DNA of 6,766 nucleotides, taken from contig JAUPLK010000088.1 of NCBI GenBank assembly GCA_030836925.1, positions 1 to 6,766 on the forward strand. Direction: 5' to 3'. The stretch comes from Pseudomonadota bacterium (GTDB taxonomy: Bacteria; Pseudomonadota; Gammaproteobacteria; Steroidobacterales; GCA-2729495). Made by a program: the position numbers and the translations under genes. Below the pieces are notes generated by a model that ran no database searches, was not told the DNA's origin, and saw nothing but the letters and a program-made list of their open reading frames with translations. Shown piece by piece: positions 6,351 through 6,766 of this stretch. Each line of letters starts with the position of its first letter. The stretch's first letter is position 1.

Positions 6351-6766
6351 TTAGGCGGAAAACTTCCGCCGCATCACGCCCATGATCCCGAGGGCAGAGC
6401 CAAACAGCCAAGCTGCCGCAGGTACCGGAACCACGTTGTACTCGTAGGTCACGCTCACCTGGCCCTGAATGTTGGTTGACAAACCCTGGCCCGACCCCGA
6501 ACTCGTACCGAGGGTGGCCAAGTAGTCGTAGTTCTGAGTGGTCAGAAAGAAATTCAGATTGCCAAGACCGATATAGGCCGCCAAGGGAGACTCGTTGAAG
6601 GTGCTGCTGGAAGTCAGCGTCGGGCCAGCCTGCGTCCAGTACGTTGTACCAGTGATGTTAGCGTACTCGCCGCCCGTCGGGTGGACGTACGTAAAGCTGC
6701 CATCAGGCGTCCCAGTACCGACGATGCGCTGCGGGGCTTGGCTGCCGGCAATGGTCACGCCGCTGT
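6351..6766 (-). CDS. PEP-CTERM (VPLPA-type) sorting-domain protein, 5' end outside window
   Basis: A secreted or surface protein of unknown specific role, carrying the C-terminal signal handled by exosortase systems. The last 26 residues are VPVPAAAWLFGSALGIMGVMRRKFSA: a VPxP motif, a hydrophobic membrane helix and a basic tail, the three parts of a PEP-CTERM/VPLPA-CTERM signal. The roughly 110 residues before it are rich in Gly, Ser, Thr, Tyr and Asn, as expected of an exported beta-rich protein. They include LAAYIGLGNLNFFL and end in VSVTYEYN, which resembles the choice-of-anchor E type of PEP-CTERM protein; that resemblance is from memory and tentative. The frame is open to the right edge. 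A GTG at 6758 could be read as a start, but no signal peptide follows it, so the gene almost certainly begins outside the window. Base composition is visibly less GC-rich than the upstream metabolic genes. Its own terminator follows at 6297-6324. Confidence 0.8.
   Translation of the reverse strand, partial: SGVTIAGSQAPQRIVGTGTPDGSFTYVHPTGGEYANITGTTYWTQAGPTLTSSSTFNESPLAAYIGLGNLNFFLTTQNYDYLATLGTSSGSGQGLSTNIQGQVSVTYEYNVVPVPAAAWLFGSALGIMGVMRRKFSA

Noticed and set aside
1..6766. CRISPR arrays, tRNA or rRNA genes, toxin-antitoxin pairs, prophage or defence genes
   Set aside because: No spaced direct repeats, no recognisable tRNA cloverleaf or rRNA segment, and almost all sequence is accounted for by the genes, REP elements and control regions listed.

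Overview
The window looks like chromosomal DNA of a high-GC proteobacterium, most likely a gammaproteobacterium. Three things suggest this: the IlvN, ProA and ProB sequences resemble gammaproteobacterial versions; REP palindromes of the GTAG-GAGCGG type sit between genes; and one gene encodes a surface protein with a PEP-CTERM/VPLPA-CTERM tail. This is a judgement from remembered families, not a database match.

Layout. A minus-strand block runs from about 4170 down to 1 in the order ilvN, proB, proA, glpD. It holds the acetolactate synthase regulatory subunit, the first two enzymes of proline synthesis, and FAD-dependent glycerol-3-phosphate dehydrogenase, which runs off the left edge. Gaps are 19 nt (ilvN-proB) and 11 nt (proB-proA). 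proA and the only in-frame ATG for glpD overlap, so the four genes could form one transcription unit. From a 192-nt gap (4171-4362) the acetolactate synthase catalytic subunit (ilvB) is read in the opposite direction to 6213. After it come a 137-nt gap with REP sequences and an intrinsic terminator, then the 3' part of a minus-strand VPVP-type PEP-CTERM gene that runs off the right edge.

How the genes work together. IlvB and IlvN should form the first enzyme of valine, leucine and isoleucine synthesis. Their genes are normally adjacent and co-directional; here they are divergent around a shared control region. ProB and ProA act in sequence, from glutamate to glutamate-5-semialdehyde. GlpD feeds glycerol-3-phosphate electrons to the quinone pool and has no obvious pathway link to its neighbours.

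No defence island, CRISPR array, prophage, tRNA or rRNA is visible, and I found no evidence of a wholly new system. The points most worth a second look are the split, divergent acetolactate synthase with an unusual catalytic subunit, and the REP cluster that supplies the proA stop codon and has displaced or extended the start of glpD.
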